A model generated the notes under the pieces. It ran no database searches. It was not told the DNA's origin and saw only the letters and a program-made list of their open reading frames with translations. DNA of 64,000 bases. Source: Pseudomonas sp. GV085 (lineage in GTDB: Bacteria > Pseudomonadota > Gammaproteobacteria > Pseudomonadales > Pseudomonadaceae). The stretch spans positions 62,001 through 126,000 of the forward strand of contig NZ_QAOV01000007.1 of the NCBI RefSeq assembly GCF_003050925.1, in the 5' to 3' direction. Position 1 is the stretch's first letter. The number at the start of each line of letters is the position of its first letter. The position numbers and the translations under genes were made by a program. Of the stretch, positions 1 through 9,138 are shown one piece after another.

Positions 1-59
1 CGGTCCGGATGGCGCCCGAACTCGGTCATGGCGATGCCGGCAATATAGATTGGTTCCAT
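1..59 (-). CDS. Thiolase-like protein, N-terminal fragment at window edge
   Basis: Only about 20 codons are inside the window; translation begins MEPIYIAGIAMTEFG. That opening strand is typical of thiolase / SCP-x-like (lipid-transfer) proteins that accompany acyl-CoA ligases. An AGGAG ribosome site lies 7 bases before the ATG. The gene follows the acyl-CoA ligase by 17 bases on the same strand, so it is probably the last visible gene of that operon. The catalytic residues are outside the window, so thiolase activity cannot be judged. Confidence 0.6.
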   Translation of the reverse strand, partial: MEPIYIAGIAMTEFGRHPD

Positions 60-76
60 CAGAGGACTCCTGGACT

Positions 77-1636
77 TCAGATTTGCCGTTTGGCGTCTTG
101 CCAATAACGGGCACGCAGGTCTTTCTTCAGCACCTTGCCGACCGGGCTGCGCGGGAGGGACAGCACTATGTCCACCGTCTTGGGTGCCTTCACCGAGCCC
201 AGCTGTTCCTTGCACAGGGCAATCAGCGTTTGCGCGTCGACGGTTTGACCCTCGTTCAACTCGATGACGGCCTTGACTGCCTCGCCCCACGTCTCGTCCG
301 GCACACCGATCACTGCACAGTCGCGCACAGCGGGATGCCCCCAGATCACCTGCTCGACCTCGCTCGGATAGACGTTAAAGCCACCCGAAATGATCATGTC
401 CTTCTTGCGGTCGGTGATATGCAGATAGCCATCAGCGTCGAGATGACCGATATCGCCGGTATGCAGCCAGCCATCGATGATGGCTTCGGCGGTCTTCTGC
501 GGATCCTTGTAATAGCCTTTCATGATGAGATCGCCGCGTACGCAGATCTCACCGGTTTCTCCCTGCGGCAGAATCACGTTGTCGTCGTTCATGATCTCGA
601 CGCGAACCAGGGGATTGGGTCGGCCGACGGAGGACAGCCGCTCATCACCCGCAACATGTCCATCTACAAAGTGCTCGCCCGGTGTCAGATGCGCGATGGC
701 GCCTGGTGCTTCGGTCTGCCCGTAGCCTTCCATCATGACTGGCCCGAAGACCTCGATCGCCTGGCGCAGCTTCTCGACCGACATCGGCGCCGCACCGTAG
801 AGGAAGTAGCGTAGTGACGAGAAGTCGACCTTCTTGTTCAGATCGGGAATGTCGAGCAGCCGATAGATGACGGTCGGCGGCAGGAAGAATTCCGTCACCT
901 TGTACTGCGCGATTGCTGCGAGCAGCTGTTGCGGTTCCGGCTTGGTGATCACGACAACCGTACCGCCCCTGGCCGTGCAGGGCATCGACAGCATGCCGGC
1001 GGTGTGGGTCATCGGCGCCGCCGCCAGATTCACCGGCCTGGCGTTGGCCGGATAAGGGGTATTGATCATGAAGTGCGCAAAGCTGGTCTGCACGCTGCGA
1101 TGCGTGTTCATGACGCCCTTGGGCAAGCCCGTCGTACCGCCCGTGGGACCAACCCAGATTACGTCTTCCGGATCAACGTCCACCTGCGGGTCGGTTGCCG
1201 GCTGCTGCGCGACGAAGTGCTGAAGAGACTCGGCACCTTCCACCTCGCCGTCGATGCAGATCCACCGGCGTATCTTGGGCAGCTGCGGCCGCAGGGCAAC
1301 AATCACCTCGGTAAACTCGCGCTGAAAGAACAGGATCTCGCAGTCGAAGGCGTCCAGCACGTAACGGTTTTCCTCGGGCGCGTTGCGCGCGCCCACCGGA
1401 ATCCAGCACAGATTGGCGCGCCACAGGCCCAGCGCACAGAGCCAGGCCGTCACATCGTTGGCCGCCCAGACCGCGCCCTTGACTCCGGACGCGAACCCCT
1501 GCGTGAGGAGCGCGTTGGCGATGCGGCAGGACAGTTCCCCCGCTTCAGTAAAGGTCGTGACCTTGCCGTCCTGGATGTATGCCGCGCCGTGCGGATTGAT
1601 CCGCCAGCCACGATCGAAAAAATCAATAATCGCCAT
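77..1636 (-). CDS. AMP-dependent acyl-CoA ligase (FadD/AMP-binding family)
   Basis: 519-residue ANL-superfamily ligase that would activate a carboxylic acid to its CoA thioester through an acyl-adenylate. Visible signatures in order: the phosphate-binding loop VGPTGGTTGLPKGVMNTH, the adenine-binding stretch GYGQTEA, the hinge region HTGDIGHLDADGYLHITDRK, and a C-terminal lysine in PRSPVGKVLKKDL that normally catalyses adenylation. The start at MAIIDFF was chosen because the frame continues far upstream only through the shadow of the previous gene, and the previous gene stops 10 bases before this ATG. Member of the operon 52-aa peptide, acyl-CoA dehydrogenase, reductase, ligase, thiolase. Substrate not determinable. 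Confidence 0.88.
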   Translation of the reverse strand: MAIIDFFDRGWRINPHGAAYIQDGKVTTFTEAGELSCRIANALLTQGFASGVKGAVWAANDVTAWLCALGLWRANLCWIPVGARNAPEENRYVLDAFDCEILFFQREFTEVIVALRPQLPKIRRWICIDGEVEGAESLQHFVAQQPATDPQVDVDPEDVIWVGPTGGTTGLPKGVMNTHRSVQTSFAHFMINTPYPANARPVNLAAAPMTHTAGMLSMPCTARGGTVVVITKPEPQQLLAAIAQYKVTEFFLPPTVIYRLLDIPDLNKKVDFSSLRYFLYGAAPMSVEKLRQAIEVFGPVMMEGYGQTEAPGAIAHLTPGEHFVDGHVAGDERLSSVGRPNPLVRVEIMNDDNVILPQGETGEICVRGDLIMKGYYKDPQKTAEAIIDGWLHTGDIGHLDADGYLHITDRKKDMIISGGFNVYPSEVEQVIWGHPAVRDCAVIGVPDETWGEAVKAVIELNEGQTVDAQTLIALCKEQLGSVKAPKTVDIVLSLPRSPVGKVLKKDLRARYWQDAKRQI

Positions 1637-1646
1637 CTTCGTCACT

Positions 1647-2780
1647 TCACAGTTGGGTAATGGTGGCGCGTGCCAGGCCGCGCTGCTCGAGGAAGCCGAG
1701 CATGTAGCGGTGACCGAATGCCTTGGAGGACGAGGCGAAACCCACCTTGGCGACGTCGTTGTCCAGCAGCTTGGCCACTGCCGCCGCTTGCAGGGCGCCG
1801 GTGGCGATGTAGGGGGTGATGCCGTGCACGGTCGCACGGACTGCCGCCAGTTGACCGCGGCCGATCGCGAAGTCCACTGTGCGCTGCAGGGTGCTGCGCT
1901 CACGAGGCGGCATGCTCGGCGTGGTCGAATCCACCAGACTCTGGATCACCTCATCCTGCTGTTCTTTCGGCAGGTGCTTGTATTCGGCTTCCCACTTCTG
2001 CCCCAGCGCGTGGACGCTCTTCATCACAGGGTTGTCGTAGAAGCCGACGCAGGACATGCAGCTGCGCACACGCGCATCCTGCTCGAAATACACTGGCAGC
2101 GAGGTTCCGCCCCAGGGCAGGCAGAACACCGATTCCATCAGATTGGGGCAAACGATGTTGAAGCTGGCGTTGGGCGCATAGGGAACCAGCGCCTTGTCCC
2201 ACAGATAGGAGCCCTGATGGCGAAATCCTTCGAAGATGGTGGCGGTGGAGCCCACGGTCACACCGGCGGCACCGACACGCGGCCCACGGGTCAGAGTCGC
2301 GGTTTCCAGGGAGTCCACGCCGGGGGTTTCCAGGGCCAGCTCGGCAGCGATCTCGGCGAAGGTGTACATGTAGGCGAGCGACGGCGACAGCAGCAGGCCG
2401 GCCTGGCGGAACAACTCGCCGAACTCATCACGCAGTGCACGAATGTGCTCCTGCTCACCGGCAGGGTCCAGGTAGTGACAGCCCGCCTTGAGCGCGGCCT
2501 CGACCGTCACCTTGCCGAAATTGACGAACGGGCCGACGGTGTTGCAGACCACGCGCGCGCCCTTGAACACCTTTACAAGCGCTTCGACCTCGTGCGGGCA
2601 CTCGATGATTTCATATTTGGCAGACTCCAGGCCGACGACGCGTTGCGCCATCATTTCCTGGGCACGACCGGCGTTGCGCGCCACAGCAGTGAAAGGAATG
2701 TTCTGGTCGATCAGCCAGTCCATGGTCAGCATGCCGGTGTAACCACTGGCGCCATAGACAACGACAGGATATTTGGCCAT
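1647..2780 (-). CDS. Saccharopine dehydrogenase-like NAD(P)-binding oxidoreductase
   Basis: 377 residues. The N-terminus VVVYGASGYTGML is a Rossmann dinucleotide-binding turn (GxxGxxG-like), followed by VARNAGRAQEMM and CNTVGPFVNFG, the pattern of saccharopine dehydrogenase-like and trans-acting enoyl reductase-like proteins. There is no membrane segment. An AGGAG site precedes the ATG by 6 bases. It lies between an acyl-CoA dehydrogenase and an acyl-CoA ligase with short gaps, so a redox step on a CoA-bound or lipid intermediate is a fair inference; lysine metabolism is unlikely in this setting. The exact reaction is unknown. Confidence 0.75.
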   Translation of the reverse strand: MAKYPVVVYGASGYTGMLTMDWLIDQNIPFTAVARNAGRAQEMMAQRVVGLESAKYEIIECPHEVEALVKVFKGARVVCNTVGPFVNFGKVTVEAALKAGCHYLDPAGEQEHIRALRDEFGELFRQAGLLLSPSLAYMYTFAEIAAELALETPGVDSLETATLTRGPRVGAAGVTVGSTATIFEGFRHQGSYLWDKALVPYAPNASFNIVCPNLMESVFCLPWGGTSLPVYFEQDARVRSCMSCVGFYDNPVMKSVHALGQKWEAEYKHLPKEQQDEVIQSLVDSTTPSMPPRERSTLQRTVDFAIGRGQLAAVRATVHGITPYIATGALQAAAVAKLLDNDVAKVGFASSSKAFGHRYMLGFLEQRGLARATITQL

Positions 2781-2833
2781 CTCGTGCTCCTCGCTTTCTT
2801 ATTGGATGATTTTTGTTGGGTGTTTTGGTCGGC

Positions 2834-4117
2834 TCAGCCCTGGGCCCAACCTTCGGCATAGAGCTGCTGGGCCAGCAGCCCCAGGCGCATGGTCAGGACA
2901 CGGTTTTCCCCGTCCTCGATCAAAGCGGCCTGTGTGTCTCGCAACAGCTTTTCGATCGGGTATTCGCGCGTGGTCCCGTTACCCCCGAACAAGCGGAAGG
3001 CTTCCTCGACAACGGCCAACGCCTCTTCAGTCACCGTGACCTTGGCGGAGGCAGTGGCGTAAGGGTGGGTTTGCGGCGACAGACGAGCAAAGCTCAGCGA
3101 ACGACGAGCCACGGCGCGGGCGATCTCTACGCGGCGCAGCATTTCGCCCAGACGCAGGCGCGTCATCTGGTGGTCAATCAACATCCGACCGCCCTGGCGA
3201 CGCTCATGGCAGTATTGCAGCGCATACTCGAAGGCTGCCCGAGCGACGCCTGTGAAGACTTGGCTCATGTGAGTACCGGCATAGGACCAGGACGAGCTGA
3301 CGGCGCCGTAGTAGGCATCCCGCTCGGCGATGGCAAAGCGCCGAGGTACCCGCACACTGTCAAAATAGATCTCACCCTGAGGCAAGGAACGCTGCCCGAT
3401 CTTGTCCAGCGGCTTGCCCTTGGAAACCCCCTTGAGGTCCAGCGGGATGACCACGGCGATGCCATGGGGCAGTCCGTTGCTATCGAAAAAGCCGTCACCG
3501 TAGTCGGCGCACATCAGGCCAAAAGCGACCTGCGCTACTGCGCCATTGGACACCCAGGCCGAGCTCTGTCCATTGATGATGATCTCGTCGCCGACGACCT
3601 TTGCAGTCAGGTTGCCGATGTTAGCCTGCTGCCCCGCAGGCCAATCGCGCGCTATATCGAAGAGTTGATTGTCGCTCCCTCGATCAGGCTGGGTGGCCAT
3701 CCAGCAACCGATTCGGCCCTGACAAAGCTCCACCAGTTCAGCATTGCCGGCAGCGGCCGCCATCTGTAGCGGGAAACCGGCACAGCCGAGAGAAACCGCC
3801 AGACCTGCATCACCCCAGCCAAGCTCTTCACCAATCAGGGATTCGATCCGCACCGCCATTTCAGGCGGCAGCTCCGCCAGCAGCGCGGGATCCAATCCCA
3901 GCTTGGCGTACTCACTGAAGAGTGAGTAATAAGGCGAGCCAGGAGCGATGACCTCCTCCGCTTTCATCCGGTCCAGTTCCCGACCCAGCGGCCGCAGCAC
4001 CTCCTTAGAGAAACGGTGTACCGAGGCCTGGATCGCTGCTTCCTCTTCGCTCAGGGGGGGCTCGAAACCGGACAATCCGGCAGCCGGCAACGTCATGGTG
4101 GGTTTGAGCGTAATCAT
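2834..4117 (-). CDS. Acyl-CoA dehydrogenase
   Basis: 427-residue FAD-dependent acyl-CoA dehydrogenase, expected to introduce an alpha,beta double bond into an acyl-CoA. It has the N-terminal helical domain, a central beta domain with WVSNGAVAQVAFG, and the C-terminal signature FRLFGGNGTTREYPIEKLLRD that contacts FAD. The ATG at MITLKP was preferred over an in-frame upstream extension because GAGGG lies 6 bases before it and this ATG overlaps the stop of the preceding 52-residue gene as TGATG, the usual arrangement for translational coupling. The next gene downstream is the saccharopine-dehydrogenase-like reductase. Confidence 0.88.
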   Translation of the reverse strand: MITLKPTMTLPAAGLSGFEPPLSEEEAAIQASVHRFSKEVLRPLGRELDRMKAEEVIAPGSPYYSLFSEYAKLGLDPALLAELPPEMAVRIESLIGEELGWGDAGLAVSLGCAGFPLQMAAAAGNAELVELCQGRIGCWMATQPDRGSDNQLFDIARDWPAGQQANIGNLTAKVVGDEIIINGQSSAWVSNGAVAQVAFGLMCADYGDGFFDSNGLPHGIAVVIPLDLKGVSKGKPLDKIGQRSLPQGEIYFDSVRVPRRFAIAERDAYYGAVSSSWSYAGTHMSQVFTGVARAAFEYALQYCHERRQGGRMLIDHQMTRLRLGEMLRRVEIARAVARRSLSFARLSPQTHPYATASAKVTVTEEALAVVEEAFRLFGGNGTTREYPIEKLLRDTQAALIEDGENRVLTMRLGLLAQQLYAEGWAQG

Positions 4118-4275
4118 CAGAGCACCCTCGCCGGAACCGGCACGCAAGTCATTGGCTGGCGACCGCCCAGGCAGTTGAGTTCGATAGTGGATGGGGCCTT
4201 TGGCGTTTCGCCCAGAAAGCCTCTGGCAACGGCCAAGCCGTTGTTCGGACAGGAACCAGCCTTGGAATTTTTCAT
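4117..4275 (-). CDS. 52-residue peptide, first gene of the acyl-CoA dehydrogenase operon
   Basis: No family recognised. The frame begins MKNSKAGSCPNNG and ends VPVPARVL, with cysteines at residues 9, 35 and 44, a Pro-rich tail, and no signal peptide or membrane segment. Three features support translation: a near-perfect AGGAGG site 7 bases before the ATG, a one-base stop/start overlap (TGATG) with the acyl-CoA dehydrogenase, and Pseudomonas-like codons. An AT-rich stretch just upstream (TAAAAT and similar) could be its promoter. It could be a functional small protein, a modified peptide precursor, or a coupling leader that sets translation of the dehydrogenase. Confidence 0.6.
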   Translation of the reverse strand: MKNSKAGSCPNNGLAVARGFLGETPKAPSTIELNCLGGRQPMTCVPVPARVL

Positions 4276-4583
4276 GTTCGACCTCCTGGGGGCCTTTTGT
4301 TGTTTTGTCGACTTTAACAAGGAGTTTTATTTTACGCAACGACTGTTATGTTAATAATAATCGGGCACAAGACTTTCCCTGAAAGCGAGCCCTTATGGTT
4401 CGCCAGTCGTTCAACCGGGAGATGGAAGACCCAGCGCAGGCACCACCTGACAACGGGCCAAAAAGTACGAGGTGCCCTGCTCATCCAGAGGGTTCCTGAC
4501 ATGCAGGTCGTGGGAGCAACGGACACTTGTGCACAGATAAATCCGCTATGCAGGGTGCCCCGACAGGACACCCTCTCAGATGG
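4276..4583. promoter_or_regulatory. Intergenic region upstream of the peptide/acyl-CoA dehydrogenase operon
   Basis: 308 bases between the signalling gene and the 52-residue gene. The part nearest the small gene is clearly AT-rich (around 4310-4365) and contains TAAAAT in the minus-strand sense, a plausible sigma70 -10 element. I see no convincing palindrome or further coding sequence. Confidence 0.4.
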
Positions 4584-5567
4584 CTAACGCGCCTTTGAAG
4601 AGAGCATTTCCTGAATCGTCTGAGTGGCTTCTCGAGTTCTGCCCGCGAGCTTCTTCACTTCATCTGCCACTACGGAAAATCCGCGCCCCGCATCACCGGC
4701 TCGTGCCGCTTCGATTGCTGCATTGAGGGCGAGCATGTTGATCTGGTCAGTGATGCTCTTGATCACGTTCACGATCTGCGAAATCTGTTCGTAAGTCGCC
4801 TGCATGCCAGCCAACTCGCGCGCGCGTATCGTTTGGGCAAGCTTTTCGTCCGAGATATCACGTACTGCCCCGATGATGCGGCGGAGCCTGCCACTGCGAT
4901 CCATCACGCCCTGGCCCCTTTCGCGGTACCAGATCTCGCCTTTGAATTTGTGCCTCATTCGGTACTCGACCGTATAACCTGAGGAAGGGTCTGCGGCATT
5001 GAGGTATTGCGTCACCACCTTCACGACATGCTTCAGATCATCCGGATGGACGATTGAAAAGTACCCCTCCCAATCATCCTTGAAATCCTGTTCCGAGTAG
5101 CCCACGAGTTCGCGGAACTGCTTCGACCAGCGAAGCTGGTTTTCAGGGTGATCCGGATTTCCGTCAACAATAAACAGCTCCCAGCAAACCTCTGTGAGCG
5201 CATTCTTGGTCACTTCCCAGACCTGTTCCTTTTCCCTGTATGAAACCAACTGCTCATTCAGATCGGACAGCTTCAGGTTGCTCTCCTTGATCTCACATTG
5301 AAGCTCGTGCATTTCATCCCGAGCGGCTTGCAGAGAGCTTTTCAGATCACTGACCAGGGCACTCTCAGAGTCATCTGGTCTCTGACCAGCACTGTCATGC
5401 TGCTGATGGTTGAGCCGCTGCTCCAGCCCATCGAAGCTGTCAGCCAACCATGGATATTTGTTGATCAACCCCCCTTGGAAATGGGGGGCTGGCTGACCAC
5501 TCAACAGCGACGATATTCGCGAGCTGACCTCTTCAGCCAGACGCTTGAGCTTTCTTCCGGAAAACAT
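4584..5567 (-). CDS. Soluble PAS-containing methyl-accepting chemotaxis-like protein, short form
   Basis: 327 residues without membrane segments. Residues 1-125 are hydrophilic with a coiled-coil stretch ([20 protein letters not shown]). Residues about 135-250 form a PAS/PAC fold ([18 protein letters not shown], then HPDD and [10 protein letters not shown]). Residues 265-322 hold the conserved chemoreceptor hairpin tip with the hallmark [16 protein letters not shown]. The protein stops about 15 residues after the tip, so the returning helix that normally packs against the first is almost entirely missing. AGGAGG precedes the ATG. Contact with CheA/CheW is plausible from the tip. It sits between the two transport and catabolic operons and may sense their substrate or redox state. 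Confidence 0.8.
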   Translation of the reverse strand: MFSGRKLKRLAEEVSSRISSLLSGQPAPHFQGGLINKYPWLADSFDGLEQRLNHQQHDSAGQRPDDSESALVSDLKSSLQAARDEMHELQCEIKESNLKLSDLNEQLVSYREKEQVWEVTKNALTEVCWELFIVDGNPDHPENQLRWSKQFRELVGYSEQDFKDDWEGYFSIVHPDDLKHVVKVVTQYLNAADPSSGYTVEYRMRHKFKGEIWYRERGQGVMDRSGRLRRIIGAVRDISDEKLAQTIRARELAGMQATYEQISQIVNVIKSITDQINMLALNAAIEAARAGDAGRGFSVVADEVKKLAGRTREATQTIQEMLSSKAR

Positions 5568-5610
5568 TGGTCCTCCTTAAAAACAGTCGAATTCATGATT
5601 GGCTGATTTC

Positions 5611-5649
5611 AAAAAAAAGGGACCGGACGCCGGATCCGACGAGGTCCCT
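5611..5649 (-). terminator. Rho-independent terminator after the YCF48 gene
   Basis: On the minus strand AGGGACC pairs with GGTCCCT around an 18-base GC-rich loop and is followed at once by eight T. It closes the DUF1329-DUF1302-RND-YCF48 operon before the PAS signalling gene. Confidence 0.8.
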
Positions 5650-5732
5650 CAAAGGGAGGAATCAAAATCAGCTAAGGGGTCAAAGAACAGAGTCAACAAC
5701 TCGCCGTTCCAGCGACGTCTCGAGAGATGCCT

Positions 5733-6698
5733 TTACTTGATTTGTACCGGCACCACACCACGTCGAGAAAACAGAACGGGATAGTCATTGCCGCTGAGTA
5801 ATGCAGCCGTCAGCGAAACGCCATCGGACGTCTTCTGCTCCTGGAAACTCCCTCCTCCATCACTGCTGCGTACCATCAGCCCATCCAGACCGACCACGAC
5901 TACCTGCTCTCCTGACACCGCGATGGCCGTGATCGAACTCTTGCTCTCCAAGGGCACGCGTTGCCAAACCTGTCCGTCCGCGGTGCCATGCAGCAGTGTG
6001 CCGCGTTGGCCACCGACCAGCAGGGTGCCATCGGCCAACACGGCTCCCGACCAAAGCGTGCCCTCATAGCCGGTATCCAGATAGCTCCAGCTTTTCCCAA
6101 AGTCATCGGAACGCAACACCTGGCCTCGTTCGGCAGCGGCATACACGCTGCCGCGAGCGTCGACGAAAAGCCCCATCAAGTTGAGATCGGCACGGCTAGA
6201 TCCTGGTGGAGCTTTAAGCTTCTGCTCATCCCAGGTTTTTCCGCCGTCATCGGTCGTCAACACCAGTGACCAAAGGCCGACGGCGACACCTTGTTCGGCG
6301 TTGAAAAAATGTACAGCGAACAGTGGCCGATCCTCATTGCTGGACAGTCGTTGAATCTGCCAGGAGTCACCGCCGTCGTTGCTGGCCAGAATTGCCCCCC
6401 AGTGACCAACCGCCCAACCTTGCCTGGAATCGACGAATGAAACACCGGTCAGTGGCGAGGACAACGGTACCGAGCTTGCCTGATGGAAGCTTTTCCCTTG
6501 ATCATCGGAAAGCAACACCATGCCATGATCGCCAACGGCGACCACACGATCCTTTGCCCATGCGGCATCCAGCAAGGTGGCCTGCGTGGCGTTGCTCGAA
6601 GGGACTGCCGGCACAGCTTCCAGTGCAGATGCCTGAAGTGTGAACAGTGGCAGCACCGCAGCGAGTAAAGTCCCCATGAATGAAATCATGTATCGCAT
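5733..6698 (-). CDS. YCF48/BNR-repeat periplasmic protein
   Basis: 321 residues with a clear signal peptide (MRYMISFMGTLLAAVLPLF, cleavage after ASA). The mature part is a repeat propeller: at least four BNR/Asp-box-like turns are visible, SNDGGDSWQI, TTDDGGKTWDEQ, RSDDFGKSWSYL and SSDGGGSFQEQ, the pattern of YCF48/HCF136-type proteins. Such proteins are assembly or binding factors rather than enzymes. The gene starts 13 bases after the RND exporter stop with GAGGAG in the gap, is the last gene before the terminator, and probably acts in the periplasm with the exporter. Confidence 0.82.
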   Translation of the reverse strand: MRYMISFMGTLLAAVLPLFTLQASALEAVPAVPSSNATQATLLDAAWAKDRVVAVGDHGMVLLSDDQGKSFHQASSVPLSSPLTGVSFVDSRQGWAVGHWGAILASNDGGDSWQIQRLSSNEDRPLFAVHFFNAEQGVAVGLWSLVLTTDDGGKTWDEQKLKAPPGSSRADLNLMGLFVDARGSVYAAAERGQVLRSDDFGKSWSYLDTGYEGTLWSGAVLADGTLLVGGQRGTLLHGTADGQVWQRVPLESKSSITAIAVSGEQVVVVGLDGLMVRSSDGGGSFQEQKTSDGVSLTAALLSGNDYPVLFSRRGVVPVQIK

Positions 6699-6711
6699 GT
6701 TGCTTTTCTCC

Positions 6712-9138
6712 TCAGTGCGCCAGTGCGCCGACCATGCGCACAGGGCGCTTACGCGGGAACACCCGCTCGAGCCAGACTGCGAAAGCCGGTAACACGGTCA
6801 TGGCCATGACCATGTTGACCATGAACATGAAGGCGAGCAGCTTGCCCATATCGGCCTGGAACTTGAGGTCGGAGAACGCCCAGGTGGCGACGCCGACTGC
6901 CAGAGTAATTGCGGTAAAGATGGTTGCCACACCGACTTCGAGCAAGGCGTGCTCGACAGCCTTGTCGATCGGCAGGCCCAGGGACTGATGCAGTTGCATG
7001 CGGTTGTAGATGTAGAAGGCGTAGTCCACACCGATGCCAACCGCCAATACCATCACGGGCAGCGTCGCGATAGTCAGACCGATCTGTAGTTCCTTCATGA
7101 ACCAATAGCCAATAAAGGTGCCAATGGTCAGAGGAAGGCAGCACACCAGCACAGCGCGCAGATCCCGATAAACGACAAACACCAGCAGCGCGATTGCGGC
7201 ATAGACATACAGCATCATTGGCGTCTCACTTTTTTCAACTTCGTCGTTGATGGCTGCGATCACCCCCGCATTGCCCGAGGCCAGTCGCACCGTCACCCCT
7301 GGCATCGGGAATTCGCGACGAAAGGCCTTGGCAGCTTCGATCACCTTGTTGATAGTCGTTGCCTTGTGGTCCGCCAGATACAGGTGTACGGCGGCCATGC
7401 TGCAGTCAGAACGCATGATTCCCGGAATACGAGCCACTTCGGTAGCCAACGAGGAGTAGTTCGCCGGATCGATGGGCACCGCATTCATTTTCGGATTGCC
7501 CTCGTTATAACCCTCGTTGAACTGGCGCATGCTGGTGGAAAATGCGGCAACCGACACCACTCCGGGTACGCCTTCCATTGCCCACACAAAGCGATCCTGG
7601 TACTGACCCAAGGCGACCTCTTCGCAGGCGACTGAAGCGCCTTCACCAGACTTGCCCGGATTGACCTCGAAGACGACGCTTAGCCAATCCAGGCCAATGT
7701 CGTAGTTGCTGGCGATGGCTACTGCATCACGGTTGAAGCGAGAATCCTCACGCAATTCCGGTGCACCTGCCTGCAGGGAGCCAACGACTCGGTCATGGCT
7801 TTGCCAGACCGCCGCGAGAAAGACGAGCAAAGCAACACAAAGCACCCATTTGGCATTACGCCATTCGGTGAGCCTGACCAGTCCATGCAACCAACGGGCA
7901 CGGCGTTGACGGGAGGTCTCCTCGGTCGCGGCGTAGTCACCGTCGACCCGCAGCATCGACGCCACCAGCGGCAACATCACCAGATTGGTGATGATCTTGA
8001 AGGACACACCGAACGACGCGGTGATGGCCAACTCGCGTACCATCGGAATCGGGATCAGCACCAACGTTACAAAGGAAACAAAAGCGGTCACCAGTGCCAG
8101 CGTGCCGGGGATCAGCAAACCGCTGAAGCTGGAACGCGCCGCCTCCTCGACGCACTTGCCATGGGCGATTTCCCGCACGATGAAATTTATCTGCTGCACG
8201 CCATGGGACACGCCGATGGCGAACACCAGAAAGGGCACCAACACGGCAAGCGGGTCGAGGCCATAGCCAAGCAGCCTTAGACTGCCAAACTGCCAGACCA
8301 GCGACGCCAATGAACACCCCAGTGCCAGCAGAGTGAAACGTACGGAGTGGCAGTACCAGTACACCGCAGCGGCCGTCAGCAGCAATGCCAGCAGGCAAAA
8401 CTCCAATACTGCAGACGCGCCATCGGCAATATCGCCGATCTGCTTCGCAAAGCCGATGATCTGAATTTCGAAATCACCGTCCTCGAACTGCTGACGAATT
8501 TGCTTTTCCAGGACCTGGTTGTAGGCCACATAGTCCAGACGCGCGCCAGTGGCATCAAACTCGTTGAGTTCGACGGTGATCATCGCGCTGCTCTGATCCC
8601 GCGAGACCAGCGTGCCGATAAAGCCACCCTGAGCCGTCGAATCGGCGATCCTGGCAATGGTTTCATCATCGAGGCGTTCGGGGGTTACCGTACCCGGTAC
8701 AAGTGGATCTGCACGGAAGCCCTCCTCGGTTATCTCGTTGACGAAAGCGTTCGGCGTCCACAACGAACGCACGCTGCTACGCGAAACATTGGGTAGAAAG
8801 GTGACTGCCTGAGTGACGTCATACAGACGCTTGAGAGCCGTCTCGCTCCAGATCTTGCCTGCGCGAGCCTTGACCACGATGGTCAGGCGATTCGCCCCCA
8901 ACAGGTCATTGCGGTACGCCTCGAACGTTTCTACATATTCATGGCCGATGGGCAGCTGCTTTTCAAAGCCGGCATCCATACGCAACTGAACAGCAAACCA
9001 GGCCATGATCAGAGTGAAGATGACCAGACTCGCCAGTACTGGCCGGCGATGCCCGAAAAGCCAGCTTTCGATGCGAGGCAGCACGCCACGCCCCCGTTTG
9101 ACGGGCACTTTTACAGAAGTATTCACGACATGCCTCAC
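6712..9138 (-). CDS. RND/MMPL-family exporter
   Basis: 808 residues with two copies of the MMPL topology: one TM near residue 35, a large periplasmic loop, and a bundle of five TMs (residues about 240-410), then the same again (TM near 435, loop, bundle at about 640-790). Motifs include VFAIGVSHGVQQINF and VLAVGIGVDYAFYIYNRM, the proton-relay region of hydrophobe transporters. Translation begins at a GTG whose GTGA overlaps the stop of the DUF1302 gene by four bases; no nearby ATG competes. Relatives move lipids, hopanoids, siderophores or polyketides. With the outer-membrane DUF1302 and LolB-like DUF1329 partners it likely carries a hydrophobic compound across the envelope. Confidence 0.88.
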   Translation of the reverse strand: MRHVVNTSVKVPVKRGRGVLPRIESWLFGHRRPVLASLVIFTLIMAWFAVQLRMDAGFEKQLPIGHEYVETFEAYRNDLLGANRLTIVVKARAGKIWSETALKRLYDVTQAVTFLPNVSRSSVRSLWTPNAFVNEITEEGFRADPLVPGTVTPERLDDETIARIADSTAQGGFIGTLVSRDQSSAMITVELNEFDATGARLDYVAYNQVLEKQIRQQFEDGDFEIQIIGFAKQIGDIADGASAVLEFCLLALLLTAAAVYWYCHSVRFTLLALGCSLASLVWQFGSLRLLGYGLDPLAVLVPFLVFAIGVSHGVQQINFIVREIAHGKCVEEAARSSFSGLLIPGTLALVTAFVSFVTLVLIPIPMVRELAITASFGVSFKIITNLVMLPLVASMLRVDGDYAATEETSRQRRARWLHGLVRLTEWRNAKWVLCVALLVFLAAVWQSHDRVVGSLQAGAPELREDSRFNRDAVAIASNYDIGLDWLSVVFEVNPGKSGEGASVACEEVALGQYQDRFVWAMEGVPGVVSVAAFSTSMRQFNEGYNEGNPKMNAVPIDPANYSSLATEVARIPGIMRSDCSMAAVHLYLADHKATTINKVIEAAKAFRREFPMPGVTVRLASGNAGVIAAINDEVEKSETPMMLYVYAAIALLVFVVYRDLRAVLVCCLPLTIGTFIGYWFMKELQIGLTIATLPVMVLAVGIGVDYAFYIYNRMQLHQSLGLPIDKAVEHALLEVGVATIFTAITLAVGVATWAFSDLKFQADMGKLLAFMFMVNMVMAMTVLPAFAVWLERVFPRKRPVRMVGALAH

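Noticed and set aside
1383-2861. Long plus-strand open frame opposite the reductase and ligase genes
   Set aside because: It is a GC-rich antisense shadow: rich in Arg/His/Gly, no family pattern, and it spans the gap between two well-supported minus-strand genes.
2813-3769. 318-residue plus-strand frame opposite the acyl-CoA dehydrogenase
   Set aside because: Antisense shadow without ribosome site or recognisable domain.
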